Below, one piece after another: positions 53,510 through 61,514 of a stretch of 64,000 nt of DNA (positions are counted from its first letter, which is position 1; every line of letters begins with the position of its first letter). Under the pieces are notes generated by a model, which was not told the origin of the DNA, ran no database searches, and saw only the letters and a program-made list of their open reading frames with translations. A program made the position numbers and the translations under genes. The stretch comes from Echinicola pacifica DSM 19836. GTDB lineage: Bacteria; Bacteroidota; Bacteroidia; Cytophagales; Cyclobacteriaceae. The stretch is taken from assembly GCF_000373245.1 (NCBI RefSeq), contig NZ_KB890755.1, positions 47,762 to 111,761 of the forward strand. The letters run 5' to 3'.

Positions 53510-55171
53510 TTAATCTTCTTTATAGTTTAGCACCTGCCCGTCTTCCTGAAGTTTGCTCTTCAGCAGCTCATAATCCAGCTGATGCAGGCTCACTTTATTT
53601 TCCATACTCAATACGGCGGCGGTGGCGGCACTCTGTCCCAAAATCATAAACACAGGCTCCATCCGCACCGAGCCAAAAGCGGTATGGGAAGCGGAGACGC
53701 ATACTGGCACCAAAAGATTTTTGCATTCATTTTCCTTCGGCAAAATAGTCCCAAGTCCTATCTTATACGGTCCTTTGAGGTGTACCCCTAGATCCCCTTC
53801 ATTCTGCACATAGCCATCAGGCTTGATATACCGCTGTACATTATGCGAGTCAATGGTATAGGAGCCCATTCCAATAGATTTGGGGGTATTATAGGCCAAG
53901 GTGACGTCATGCTCGGTAAGCACATATTCGCCCTGCATGCGGCGAGCCTCACGGATATAAAGCTGATGAGGCCAATGGTTATTATCGGTAAACTCATCCT
54001 TTGCCAAGCCCCATTGCTTCACCTCGTCCTGCACGTCTTTAGGCATACGAGGGTCATTAGCCATGAAATAAAGCATACCTTTTTGGTAGTCCTCATGCTG
54101 CTTTATGATCTCCCTTCTTCGGGCATAACTCGCATCTGGGTAATCGTAATTTTTTCCAATATTATCACTGCTAAATGGCCCATGATTATTGGTATCTGTT
54201 TTCTTATTAGGTATAGGGTCAAACTTCGTAAAAGTCTCTCTCCACCCCGATTGGAATACCCGAAGCATGAGTTCATATTGGGAAGGATCATAGTTTTCTG
54301 GTTTGGGGAAAGGCAGTCTATTCTCTGGCAGGTCGGTCATGCACAGCCGAAAACAATAGGCTTGGATGCGATGGTCTCCCTCGCCTTTTTGCCCGGGATC
54401 CTCCACGGAGATAAGTGGCAATACTCCACTGAGCGGATCACCAGGGACCACATAAGGGGATATATCTTTCTTATACCAATGGTCATGATGAAGTACTCCG
54501 GTCTGCACGCCATTCCAGTTTTCGCCATAGCGCTCATTGGACTCTCTGCCCACGGTATAGGACACGCCGGCGCTGGCCATCAGGTCTCCCTCATAGGTGG
54601 CATCTATGAACATCTTGCCGGTATATTCAGCACCACTGAGCGTTTGGATCGACTGGATGCTTCCGTCGATGACCTGTACTCCATGGTCCCGATCGAGCCA
54701 TTCATCCTTATAGATTTCTATGGAATAATCGGCAATAAAATCCTCAAAAACTTGCTCTGCAATATGCGGTTCAAAAATCCACATGGTACGCTTATCCCCA
54801 TCCATGGCCACTGTTCCTTGGCCTTTATTGCCATATTCCGATTTCTTCTGCCAGTTCCAGCTATCATCGGACTGGTAGTAATCATAGATGCGCTGATAAA
54901 ACTCACGGGAAAGCCCGCCGATTACCTCTTTATTTCCGGTATCGCTAAAGCCCAGCCCACCGGAAGATAGGCCACCCAGATGGCGATCGGGTGATACGAT
55001 GATGACGGACTTACCCATCTTCCGCACTTGCACTGCTGCCACCACCGCGGCGGAGGTCCCCCCATAGATGATTACATCGGCAGATTTTGTCTTTGCAGGA
55101 TTTGCAGACTGAGCATGGCTGGTATAGTTTAGGGTCAAAAATAATACTAATCCTAAAAGGTATTTTTTCAT
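53510..55171 (-). CDS. Secreted FAD-dependent oxidoreductase (FAD_oxidored type)
   Basis: A 553-residue exported protein (signal ending SHAQS). The N-terminal dinucleotide fold reads DVIIYGGTSAAVVAAVQVRK with a degenerate glycine motif, followed by HLGGLSSGGLGFSDTG typical of this family. The C-terminal FAD contact region is ASHTAFGSVRMEPVFMILGQSAATAA. Relatives occur often in Bacteroidota glycan loci, sometimes annotated as xanthan-lyase-like, but the reaction is not settled. Oxidation of a sugar hydroxyl is an inference. It lies 37 bases after GH88 and 7 bases before the DUF1961 gene, within the enzyme operon. Confidence 0.87.
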   Translation of the reverse strand: MKKYLLGLVLFLTLNYTSHAQSANPAKTKSADVIIYGGTSAAVVAAVQVRKMGKSVIIVSPDRHLGGLSSGGLGFSDTGNKEVIGGLSREFYQRIYDYYQSDDSWNWQKKSEYGNKGQGTVAMDGDKRTMWIFEPHIAEQVFEDFIADYSIEIYKDEWLDRDHGVQVIDGSIQSIQTLSGAEYTGKMFIDATYEGDLMASAGVSYTVGRESNERYGENWNGVQTGVLHHDHWYKKDISPYVVPGDPLSGVLPLISVEDPGQKGEGDHRIQAYCFRLCMTDLPENRLPFPKPENYDPSQYELMLRVFQSGWRETFTKFDPIPNKKTDTNNHGPFSSDNIGKNYDYPDASYARRREIIKQHEDYQKGMLYFMANDPRMPKDVQDEVKQWGLAKDEFTDNNHWPHQLYIREARRMQGEYVLTEHDVTLAYNTPKSIGMGSYTIDSHNVQRYIKPDGYVQNEGDLGVHLKGPYKIGLGTILPKENECKNLLVPVCVSASHTAFGSVRMEPVFMILGQSAATAAVLSMENKVSLHQLDYELLKSKLQEDGQVLNYKED

Positions 55172-55208
55172 ATCGAAAGCGATTATTAAGGCTTGCTAAT
55201 TAATTTGA

Positions 55209-56393
55209 TCAAAGTCCCATTTTCTTCAGCTTGAGAAGGGCTTCCATAAAATAATAGTCGGCATAGACGATGGGTACATCTACTTCGGACTTTTTCGGCA
55301 TATGCCCAGTGGAATGTAGCAAAATAGCGTCATTCTTATCCCCAGCCAGATAGCGGTCCGTGGACAGCTCCGTCAATAGGCTGATGGCTACTTTTTGGTA
55401 TTCTTTTTCCTTCTTTTTATCATGGACCAATTGAGAAAGCTCTAATAATGCCGAGGACGCAATGGCCGCTGCAGAAGCATCCTTAGGAACATTAGGGATG
55501 TCGGGATCATCAAAATCCCAGTAGGGCACCTTGTCCTTTGGCAGGCGTTCAATAAAGTGATCCGCTAGCTTCTGGGCAGTTTCCAGAAATTTCTCCTCTT
55601 GGGTCTCGCGATAGCAGATGGTAAATCCATAGATCCCCCAGGTTTGGCCCCTAGCCCACATGGACTCATCAGCATAGCCTTGGTGGGTCTTGCCCTCTAA
55701 AAATTCCCCCGTGACATCATCAAATGAGGCCAGGTGGTAGATGGAATAATCATCTCTTATCAGGTTTTCCATGGATACTTCCGCATGGCGGGTCGCTATA
55801 TCTGCTAGCTCGCGGTCGCCTCCATTCTTTGCCGCCCAATACAGTAGCTCTAAATTCATCATATTATCGATGATGGTATTATGAGGGTACTGAGGCTTGC
55901 TTGGCCAGGAGTGAATGGTCCCCACCACCGGATTGTATAAGGTGGCTAAGGTGTCTGCTGAGGCTAGCAAAACCTCCTTATACTTAGGATTGCCCGTCAG
56001 CCTATAGCCATTACCATAGCTGCAATACATCATAAAACCAATATCATGATCGTTTGCAGGGCTTTTGGAGATTATCTCTAAGGCCTCCGTGTACTTTTCA
56101 GCCTCCTCCTTTAAGGATTCATCTTGGCTAAACTCATAACTATACCATAATACCCCGGGCCAAAATCCGCTGGTCCAACCGGTCACTTTGGTGCTCTCCC
56201 AATGCTGCTGGCCCTCAGGAATATTCCTAGGAAACAGGTCATACGTCTCCAAAAAAGGTAGGCTTCCCTTCACCTTTCCGATACAGTATTCCAGCACTTT
56301 ATCGGTATTCAGTTTGGTACTAGCCATGCTGAGCAGTCCAACGCAGCCTATCGCTAGCAATAAGATTCTAAAAGGCTTTACTAAATTTTGCAT
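55209..56393 (-). CDS. GH88 unsaturated glucuronyl hydrolase
   Basis: A 394-residue enzyme related to the one at 25833. The catalytic Asp motifs are NDHDIGF (Asp117) and HNTIIDNMMN (Asp176), with HQGYADESMWARGQTW. It removes the 4,5-unsaturated uronic acid from lyase products. The N-terminus is hydrophobic (about residues 8-24) and looks like a cleavable or anchoring signal. The mature part starts without the acidic spacer seen in the other GH88 lipoprotein. It follows the SGNH gene by 130 bases. A perfect palindrome TAAATCGATTTA lies 89 bases upstream, so it probably starts its own transcript with the FAD, DUF1961 and GH29 genes. Confidence 0.94.
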   Translation of the reverse strand: MQNLVKPFRILLLAIGCVGLLSMASTKLNTDKVLEYCIGKVKGSLPFLETYDLFPRNIPEGQQHWESTKVTGWTSGFWPGVLWYSYEFSQDESLKEEAEKYTEALEIISKSPANDHDIGFMMYCSYGNGYRLTGNPKYKEVLLASADTLATLYNPVVGTIHSWPSKPQYPHNTIIDNMMNLELLYWAAKNGGDRELADIATRHAEVSMENLIRDDYSIYHLASFDDVTGEFLEGKTHQGYADESMWARGQTWGIYGFTICYRETQEEKFLETAQKLADHFIERLPKDKVPYWDFDDPDIPNVPKDASAAAIASSALLELSQLVHDKKKEKEYQKVAISLLTELSTDRYLAGDKNDAILLHSTGHMPKKSEVDVPIVYADYYFMEALLKLKKMGL

Positions 56394-56481
56394 TCTATAG
56401 GTTTTGGTTATTTATGAGTTTATTTTAATCTTCCCCGCCCTATTTTCCCCAATCAAAGCCAGGTAAAATAGATGTTTTTAC

Positions 56482-56493
56482 TAAATCGATTTA
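56482..56493. promoter_or_regulatory. Candidate LacI-type operator TAAATCGATTTA
   Basis: Perfect 12-bp palindrome with the CG centre typical of LacI-family operators, 89 bases upstream of the GH88 start at 56393. Confidence 0.6.
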
Positions 56494-56523
56494 ATATAAA
56501 AAAGAATTTGCAGAAATGATAGA

Positions 56524-57246
56524 TTACTGCCCCAAGAATTCACGTAGATATCCGGGATATCCACCGAGACTGTCCTCTGCTCTCTGCTGATCACCCACTC
56601 CTTTGGTCAATGAATCCCCAAAACACAGTACTGACTGATCCTCAGTCATCGCAGTCTCCTTTTTTATAAATTGATATAATGCGCTTGCCATAAATCTATA
56701 TCCCAAACTGGTGAGATGGACTCCATCTTCCAGCCCGCTATTGTATTTGTTACGGATAAATAAATCCGAATTGTGAGCGGGAAGGTTTCTATCGGAGAAG
56801 GCTTTATTTAGGTCAAAATAATAATAGCCTGAATCCACCGCCAGTTGCTTCATCCGCATACGCACCGCGTCAATTCTGTCATTTGGGGCGATATCGGCGG
56901 AATCTCCAGGATGGCGCTGCCGAAGATAAATCTCATCCACGGGCGGTGGGCTCATCAGGATTATTGTGCTGCCATTGGAGGAAATTCGCCGCGTGATTTC
57001 CATCAAATTATCGGTGTAATCCTCCAATGAAACTCTTTTCTTCGAATTCAACATATCATTGGTCCCCACCATTATGATCACCCAGTCGGGATGAAAGGCC
57101 AAGACATCATGGTCTACACGATCGAGCAGGTCTCGCGAAGTATTGCCACTCTGGCCTGCATTCAGCCATTTACCTGAACCTTGGGCATTCATATGCTGGA
57201 TAGACGCAGCCCACAGCGCTATTACTATCCATCCTTTACTGATCAT
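56524..57246 (-). CDS. Circularly permuted SGNH/GDSL hydrolase
   Basis: A 240-residue secreted protein (signal ending HMNAQG). The SGNH blocks occur in permuted order: block II NAGQSGNTS (about 29-37), block III VGTND (Asn63), block V EDGVHLT (Asp174, His177) and only then block I VLCFGDSLTKGVGD (Ser212) near the C-terminus, ending YPGYLREFLGQ. Joining that end to the mature N-terminus (GSGKWLNAGQSGN) restores the normal order. All four catalytic elements are present, so activity on acylated glycan is plausible. The start at 57246 overlaps the lyase stop in an ATGA arrangement, and the signal peptide abuts block II, which argues against a simple truncation. Confidence 0.88.
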   Translation of the reverse strand: MISKGWIVIALWAASIQHMNAQGSGKWLNAGQSGNTSRDLLDRVDHDVLAFHPDWVIIMVGTNDMLNSKKRVSLEDYTDNLMEITRRISSNGSTIILMSPPPVDEIYLRQRHPGDSADIAPNDRIDAVRMRMKQLAVDSGYYYFDLNKAFSDRNLPAHNSDLFIRNKYNSGLEDGVHLTSLGYRFMASALYQFIKKETAMTEDQSVLCFGDSLTKGVGDQQRAEDSLGGYPGYLREFLGQ

Positions 57247-59735
57247 TGTGCTGTTTCGGTCTGCTGGCTTCCATCTTTGGCTATTTTGGTAAAGTCCACG
57301 GTGACAGGTGCTTTTGGGTTTTGTAAGTTCCTGATCTTAATGATATGCTGGCTCCCATCTTTCATCTTCACCATTATTTGCTCTGGATTATCATTGCTGA
57401 TACTCTCCACCTGCGCTGCACCAGAATGAGGCTCTATCAAATTAATAAAAACGGCTTGTGTGCCTTCTTCCCGAATCAGGTAAGTTCTCCTATCAGGGTT
57501 ATTCCTGATGTCCCTTTGCTTGCCCCCATTGGCATAGGTGGCGAGCATGGAAGTACCTTCCTTTGGCCATAAGGTATGCAGATCCATCGCATGCCCCTGA
57601 TCTTCAAAACTCAGCCTAGCCCTATCTCCGAAGGAATACCATTGGCCCTGACTGAAATACTTATAAGGACTGCTATGATCGGTGCTTACCGAATCCAGCA
57701 AGCCTCCCTTCGGCGATGCCCTCTGAATGTCCCTGAAACCGACAGGGTGGAAAAGCCAGTCATAGGTCCTGCTTTCCTCCGCTTCCATAAAATCCGCTAA
57801 AATAAGGTAGTCATCAGTCAGCACCGTAAGTCTTCGCTGAAATACTGGACTGTGTTCTGGCAGGTAATCCTTATCATCCCAAGGGGGAAATTTATCGATA
57901 TTAAAGGTAGGAATCTCCCTCCACCTGGCCCTAACCTCTATCATATTGGCTTGCAGCAGTTGTCCGCTGTATAGCATCACCTGATATGCAGGAATTGCTT
58001 CTTGTTGCATTTCGTCCACCACCACCATATTATGAGCAGCGGAGGTCTGTACAAATTCCTTATACCCCGGGCTTCCATAGCCAAACCAGGCCATTTCGGT
58101 CCCAAAATAATGATGTCCATCCTTATTGATATCCAAGAGGGCAGTCCGATCAAAATGGCCATGCCAACCCCCATGGGTTCCATACTTGGTATATACCTCA
58201 AATTGTTTTTCTGAATCGTCTTTAATTCCTTGAGCTCGTAAGGCTGTCAACCCCACATTGGGAAGGCTGGCGGTCGCCATTCGGGGATCTTCGGCAAGCG
58301 GGAGCTCATCGATACCATACATCAGGGCCTCCCAGCTGTCCCGCTCCGAATGAGACAGTACCCAGGCTAGCTCGGGACTCCGGTAAGCTCGGTAAGCAAT
58401 CTCATAAAATGGATGCGGTGAGGTCAGCACTCCGTCATTATTCGCCACCAGATTGGCCGAATTATCCATCATGGGAATATAGGCATGAGCCATATCTGAA
58501 AGGCTTCTGCTAGGCTGCTTGACAGGTCCCCAAATTTCAAATTTCATCCCTGTAAAGCCTTCCTTCACTGTATCGAAATCCTTACTTTTATACTTATAGG
58601 GGAAAGGATAATGGTAGATATCCCAACCATAATTGGATAAAGCCTGGGCGGCCAGAAGGTACTTATGAGTGACCAGATAGCAATAGCCGGGAGTCCCCTC
58701 AAACCACCATCCATCGGACATGACACCGCGACCAATCTGGTCTGCCATGCCACCGTCAGCCTTTATCATAAAGTGAATCGCCTCTATATCCTCTAGAAAC
58801 AAGGCCACCATCAATGCGCCCACATTGGCACTTGCCTGATGATTCATGATCCCCAGAGAGGACATATGCTCTCTGCTGGTATGGAGAAAATGCTTCATGG
58901 TGTTTTCAATATCAGATTTTTCCTGCTCTGAGAATACCTCCTCCTCATACAGGAGATCACATAATGCGGCATAAAATTGAAAAAATCCTCCTTCATGCAC
59001 CTGTACCCCGGAGGTCGCCGCACCGATGGACAGATAGCCTGCCTCTGCATCAGCAACTTCCAGTATTAGTTTCTTTAATTTCTCAAGGTACTCCTGATTA
59101 CCAAAAAGTTTGTATGCCAATCCCACTTTGAAGGCAATTTCCATATCCTGAGGGGAATAATTGAGGCTCGACCAGACCTTGGTGGGGCGGGCTTTGGTGA
59201 TTACCTCTCGTTTTGGCACCTCATAATTATCGGCAAGATTTTTTAATTCTAAAGCGTTTTCTTTGGCCCAGGGGGCCGTCTTTATTTTAATGCCAGCTTC
59301 CTGTAAAAGCTCTGGATTGACCAATAAAAATGGGTGGGATTTTGACCTTACTGTAAATAGGTCAAAGTAAGTCAGTAGCTTTTCATCCCTTGATTTCACC
59401 AATAGCCTTGCATTTTCATACGCTCCTTTTGGATAGTTTTCATTGATATCCACCAGGACTTTTTGCTCCATGGAGGAGCCTGCGGGCAAGGTAATTTCTT
59501 TGTTTTCTATATGATAAGTAAAGCCCAGTGCTTCGGGCTCATTGAAGGCTAAACTTAGCTGTTGGGACTGATTTGTTGGATTGTTTAGGGTAATGCGATG
59601 TTCGATGGTACTTCCTGCATCACCGGCTTTGGAGGATATCCCCACAGGGAATTCCTGCCCCAGGCATGGCAGACTGATCCATACGCATAAACTTAGCAGT
59701 AATCCTAAACGGAGGGTTATTTTGGGAGTAAGCAT
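57243..59735 (-). CDS. Heparinase II/III-fold lyase with N-terminal Ig-like domain
   Basis: About 830 residues from the ATG at 59735, which gives a compact signal peptide (MLTPKITLRLGLLLSLCVWI, ending LGQE); an ATG at 59762 would add nine residues. A beta domain of about 110 residues comes first (ITLNNPTNQSQQLSLAF). The helical toroid then carries MNHQASANVGAL and FEGTPGYCYLVTHKY. The beta-sandwich has THGGWHGHFDRTALLDI (about 520-535) and SAAHNMVVVDE, variants of the superfamily His motifs. It is distinct from the other five lyases. It is the first enzyme after the second SusCD pair, behind a hairpin, and is coupled to the permuted SGNH gene by a 4-base overlap. Confidence 0.85.
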   Translation of the reverse strand: MLTPKITLRLGLLLSLCVWISLPCLGQEFPVGISSKAGDAGSTIEHRITLNNPTNQSQQLSLAFNEPEALGFTYHIENKEITLPAGSSMEQKVLVDINENYPKGAYENARLLVKSRDEKLLTYFDLFTVRSKSHPFLLVNPELLQEAGIKIKTAPWAKENALELKNLADNYEVPKREVITKARPTKVWSSLNYSPQDMEIAFKVGLAYKLFGNQEYLEKLKKLILEVADAEAGYLSIGAATSGVQVHEGGFFQFYAALCDLLYEEEVFSEQEKSDIENTMKHFLHTSREHMSSLGIMNHQASANVGALMVALFLEDIEAIHFMIKADGGMADQIGRGVMSDGWWFEGTPGYCYLVTHKYLLAAQALSNYGWDIYHYPFPYKYKSKDFDTVKEGFTGMKFEIWGPVKQPSRSLSDMAHAYIPMMDNSANLVANNDGVLTSPHPFYEIAYRAYRSPELAWVLSHSERDSWEALMYGIDELPLAEDPRMATASLPNVGLTALRAQGIKDDSEKQFEVYTKYGTHGGWHGHFDRTALLDINKDGHHYFGTEMAWFGYGSPGYKEFVQTSAAHNMVVVDEMQQEAIPAYQVMLYSGQLLQANMIEVRARWREIPTFNIDKFPPWDDKDYLPEHSPVFQRRLTVLTDDYLILADFMEAEESRTYDWLFHPVGFRDIQRASPKGGLLDSVSTDHSSPYKYFSQGQWYSFGDRARLSFEDQGHAMDLHTLWPKEGTSMLATYANGGKQRDIRNNPDRRTYLIREEGTQAVFINLIEPHSGAAQVESISNDNPEQIMVKMKDGSQHIIKIRNLQNPKAPVTVDFTKIAKDGSQQTETAQ

Positions 59736-59763
59736 AGTTTGGGAATAAATCAATAAAACCAAG

Positions 59764-59796
59764 CTCTGACCACTACCTATAGAGGAGTGGTCAGAG
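59764..59796 (-). terminator. Hairpin after second susD
   Basis: CTCTGACCACT (59764-59774) pairs perfectly with AGTGGTCAGAG (59786-59796) around an 11-base loop, in the 84 bases between the susD stop and the lyase start at 59735. GGTTTTATTG follows on the minus strand. It probably acts as an attenuator, keeping SusCD expression above that of the downstream enzymes. Confidence 0.6.
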
Positions 59797-59819
59797 TATT
59801 TTGGTTAAGCAATTTTATT

Positions 59820-61496
59820 TTACCAACCTGGATTTTGGCCCAGGTTAGGGTTTAGATTTAACTGATCTTCCGGCATAGGGTCGAGGTAGTTTTTATCTGC
59901 CCAGTTTCTAGTTGAAGCAGCTTGGAATAAAAGGTATCCATCTTTCAGTCCTGGGTAAATCGCAGTAGGATCATCTTCATAATTTGTGCCTACTATTTTC
60001 ACTCCCAGCATATCCATAGGCATTTCCACTTCGGCAGTTTTCCATCTTTTCAGGTCAATAAGCCTCTGGCCTTCTGCGGCGAGCTCCACGGTTCTTTCTC
60101 TTCTGATTTCTGTACGCATATCCAAGCCATTGGCATTGACAAAGGCGTTCGTTAAGGCAGGCATGTCCACGCGGGCTCTCACCACATTCAAGGACTTGTT
60201 CAGGTCAGCATCGCTAATCATCCCATCTCTTTCAAATACCGCCTCAGCATAGGTCAGAAGCACCTCAGCATACCTGATGATCGGAGAGTCGTATCCTTCT
60301 TCACCGTCTTGGATTTCCTCAGAACTCACAAATTTAATCCAGTTGTAACCAGTAAGTGTATTGGAACCTAGAATTGGTTCGTAGATATTACACTGTCCTT
60401 TTGGACAATATTCATTGAATGGAATCCGGAAGGTATTTGACAATCTGAGATCCCGGTTCTTAAATTCTGCGTCAATGGCAGGGTCATTAGGATTTCCTCC
60501 TTTGTATAAAGGTGACTGGCTGATCGGCAGGCCATCCTCACACAGGTACATATCCAGCAGCTTCTTGGTAGGAGAAGAGTGATAGCTGGTCATGGCATGA
60601 GAGATATTACCACGCTGCGACCGGATGATTCGGTCATATTTAGCGACCATCACGTGCTCACTAAGGTCATTTTTGGTGAGTCCACCCGGATTACTTTCCG
60701 GCCCATTCATCACGAATAGGTAACGATAGCTATCATCACCAAGGCCTTTGAACAGCTCGTGCTCCCCAGCAGTAATGACGGCGTTGGCCGCATTGGCTGC
60801 CTTGGTCAATAATTCATTGGCGCGGTCAGTATTGCCACGGAATTTCTGCCAGGTTCCCTCAAACAAAGCCACTCGTGCAAGTAATGCAGAAGCTGCCTGA
60901 GAACTCATTCTTCCCTTATCAGTATCCGGGATAGCACTCTCTATAGGTAATAAAGGGATCGCTGCTTCCAAATCAGTGATAATGCTATTGGCAGATTCTT
61001 CTCTGGTATTTCGAGCGGCGGTAAGCTGTGGAGAATCCACATCTAGCACCTCATCTACCACCACAAACTGGCCATAAGTCTTAAGCAAATCAAAATTCAA
61101 ATAGGCTCTAAACAAATAGCCCTCTCCTACAAACTGGCTGATTTCCTGAGGATTTGAATAATTATTGGCCTGTCTCAGGAGAATATTGACATTCCTAAGT
61201 CGAGAATATGCTCTGCTCCATCGGGCATCAGTGGTAGGTACAATATTGGTCCCCGAACTGATATCGTTCACGATATCATCGGTCTCAAAATCGGAATCAC
61301 TGGTGACAGCGGTGAGGTCCTGAGGCCTGGGCAGATAGAAGTAAAATTCGTTTGCTGCCTGCTTAAAATCTGCGGCAGTCTTCCAAAATGTTGCTTCCGA
61401 AAGTTGTGCTTCTGGATATAGCTCTAGCTGTTCGCTACAAGAACCCATGCTGATAGCCACACCAAGTACGAATATATATTTATAGATTGTTTTCAT
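59820..61496 (-). CDS. susD: SusD/RagB-family lipoprotein, second copy
   Basis: A 558-residue lipoprotein (signal ending SMGSC, Cys20, then SEQLELYPEAQLSE). SusD landmarks: EGYLFRAYLNFDLLKTYG, YAEVLLTYAEAVFE, RRERTVELAAEGQRLIDLKRW and the C-terminal PMPEDQLNLNPNLGQNPGW. Pairs with the SusC gene that starts outside the window. It is only distantly similar to the SusD at 38751, so the two pairs probably recognise different parts or sizes of the substrate. The gap from susC is 18 bases; a hairpin follows. Confidence 0.95.
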   Translation of the reverse strand: MKTIYKYIFVLGVAISMGSCSEQLELYPEAQLSEATFWKTAADFKQAANEFYFYLPRPQDLTAVTSDSDFETDDIVNDISSGTNIVPTTDARWSRAYSRLRNVNILLRQANNYSNPQEISQFVGEGYLFRAYLNFDLLKTYGQFVVVDEVLDVDSPQLTAARNTREESANSIITDLEAAIPLLPIESAIPDTDKGRMSSQAASALLARVALFEGTWQKFRGNTDRANELLTKAANAANAVITAGEHELFKGLGDDSYRYLFVMNGPESNPGGLTKNDLSEHVMVAKYDRIIRSQRGNISHAMTSYHSSPTKKLLDMYLCEDGLPISQSPLYKGGNPNDPAIDAEFKNRDLRLSNTFRIPFNEYCPKGQCNIYEPILGSNTLTGYNWIKFVSSEEIQDGEEGYDSPIIRYAEVLLTYAEAVFERDGMISDADLNKSLNVVRARVDMPALTNAFVNANGLDMRTEIRRERTVELAAEGQRLIDLKRWKTAEVEMPMDMLGVKIVGTNYEDDPTAIYPGLKDGYLLFQAASTRNWADKNYLDPMPEDQLNLNPNLGQNPGW

Positions 61497-61514
61497 GATT
61501 ACTATTATTTTTTC

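Noticed and set aside
56524-57246. Possibility that the permuted SGNH gene is a truncated gene fused to part of a second SGNH gene
   Set aside because: Only one copy of each block is present, the signal peptide joins straight to block II, and the ends complement each other. A single permuted domain is the simpler reading.
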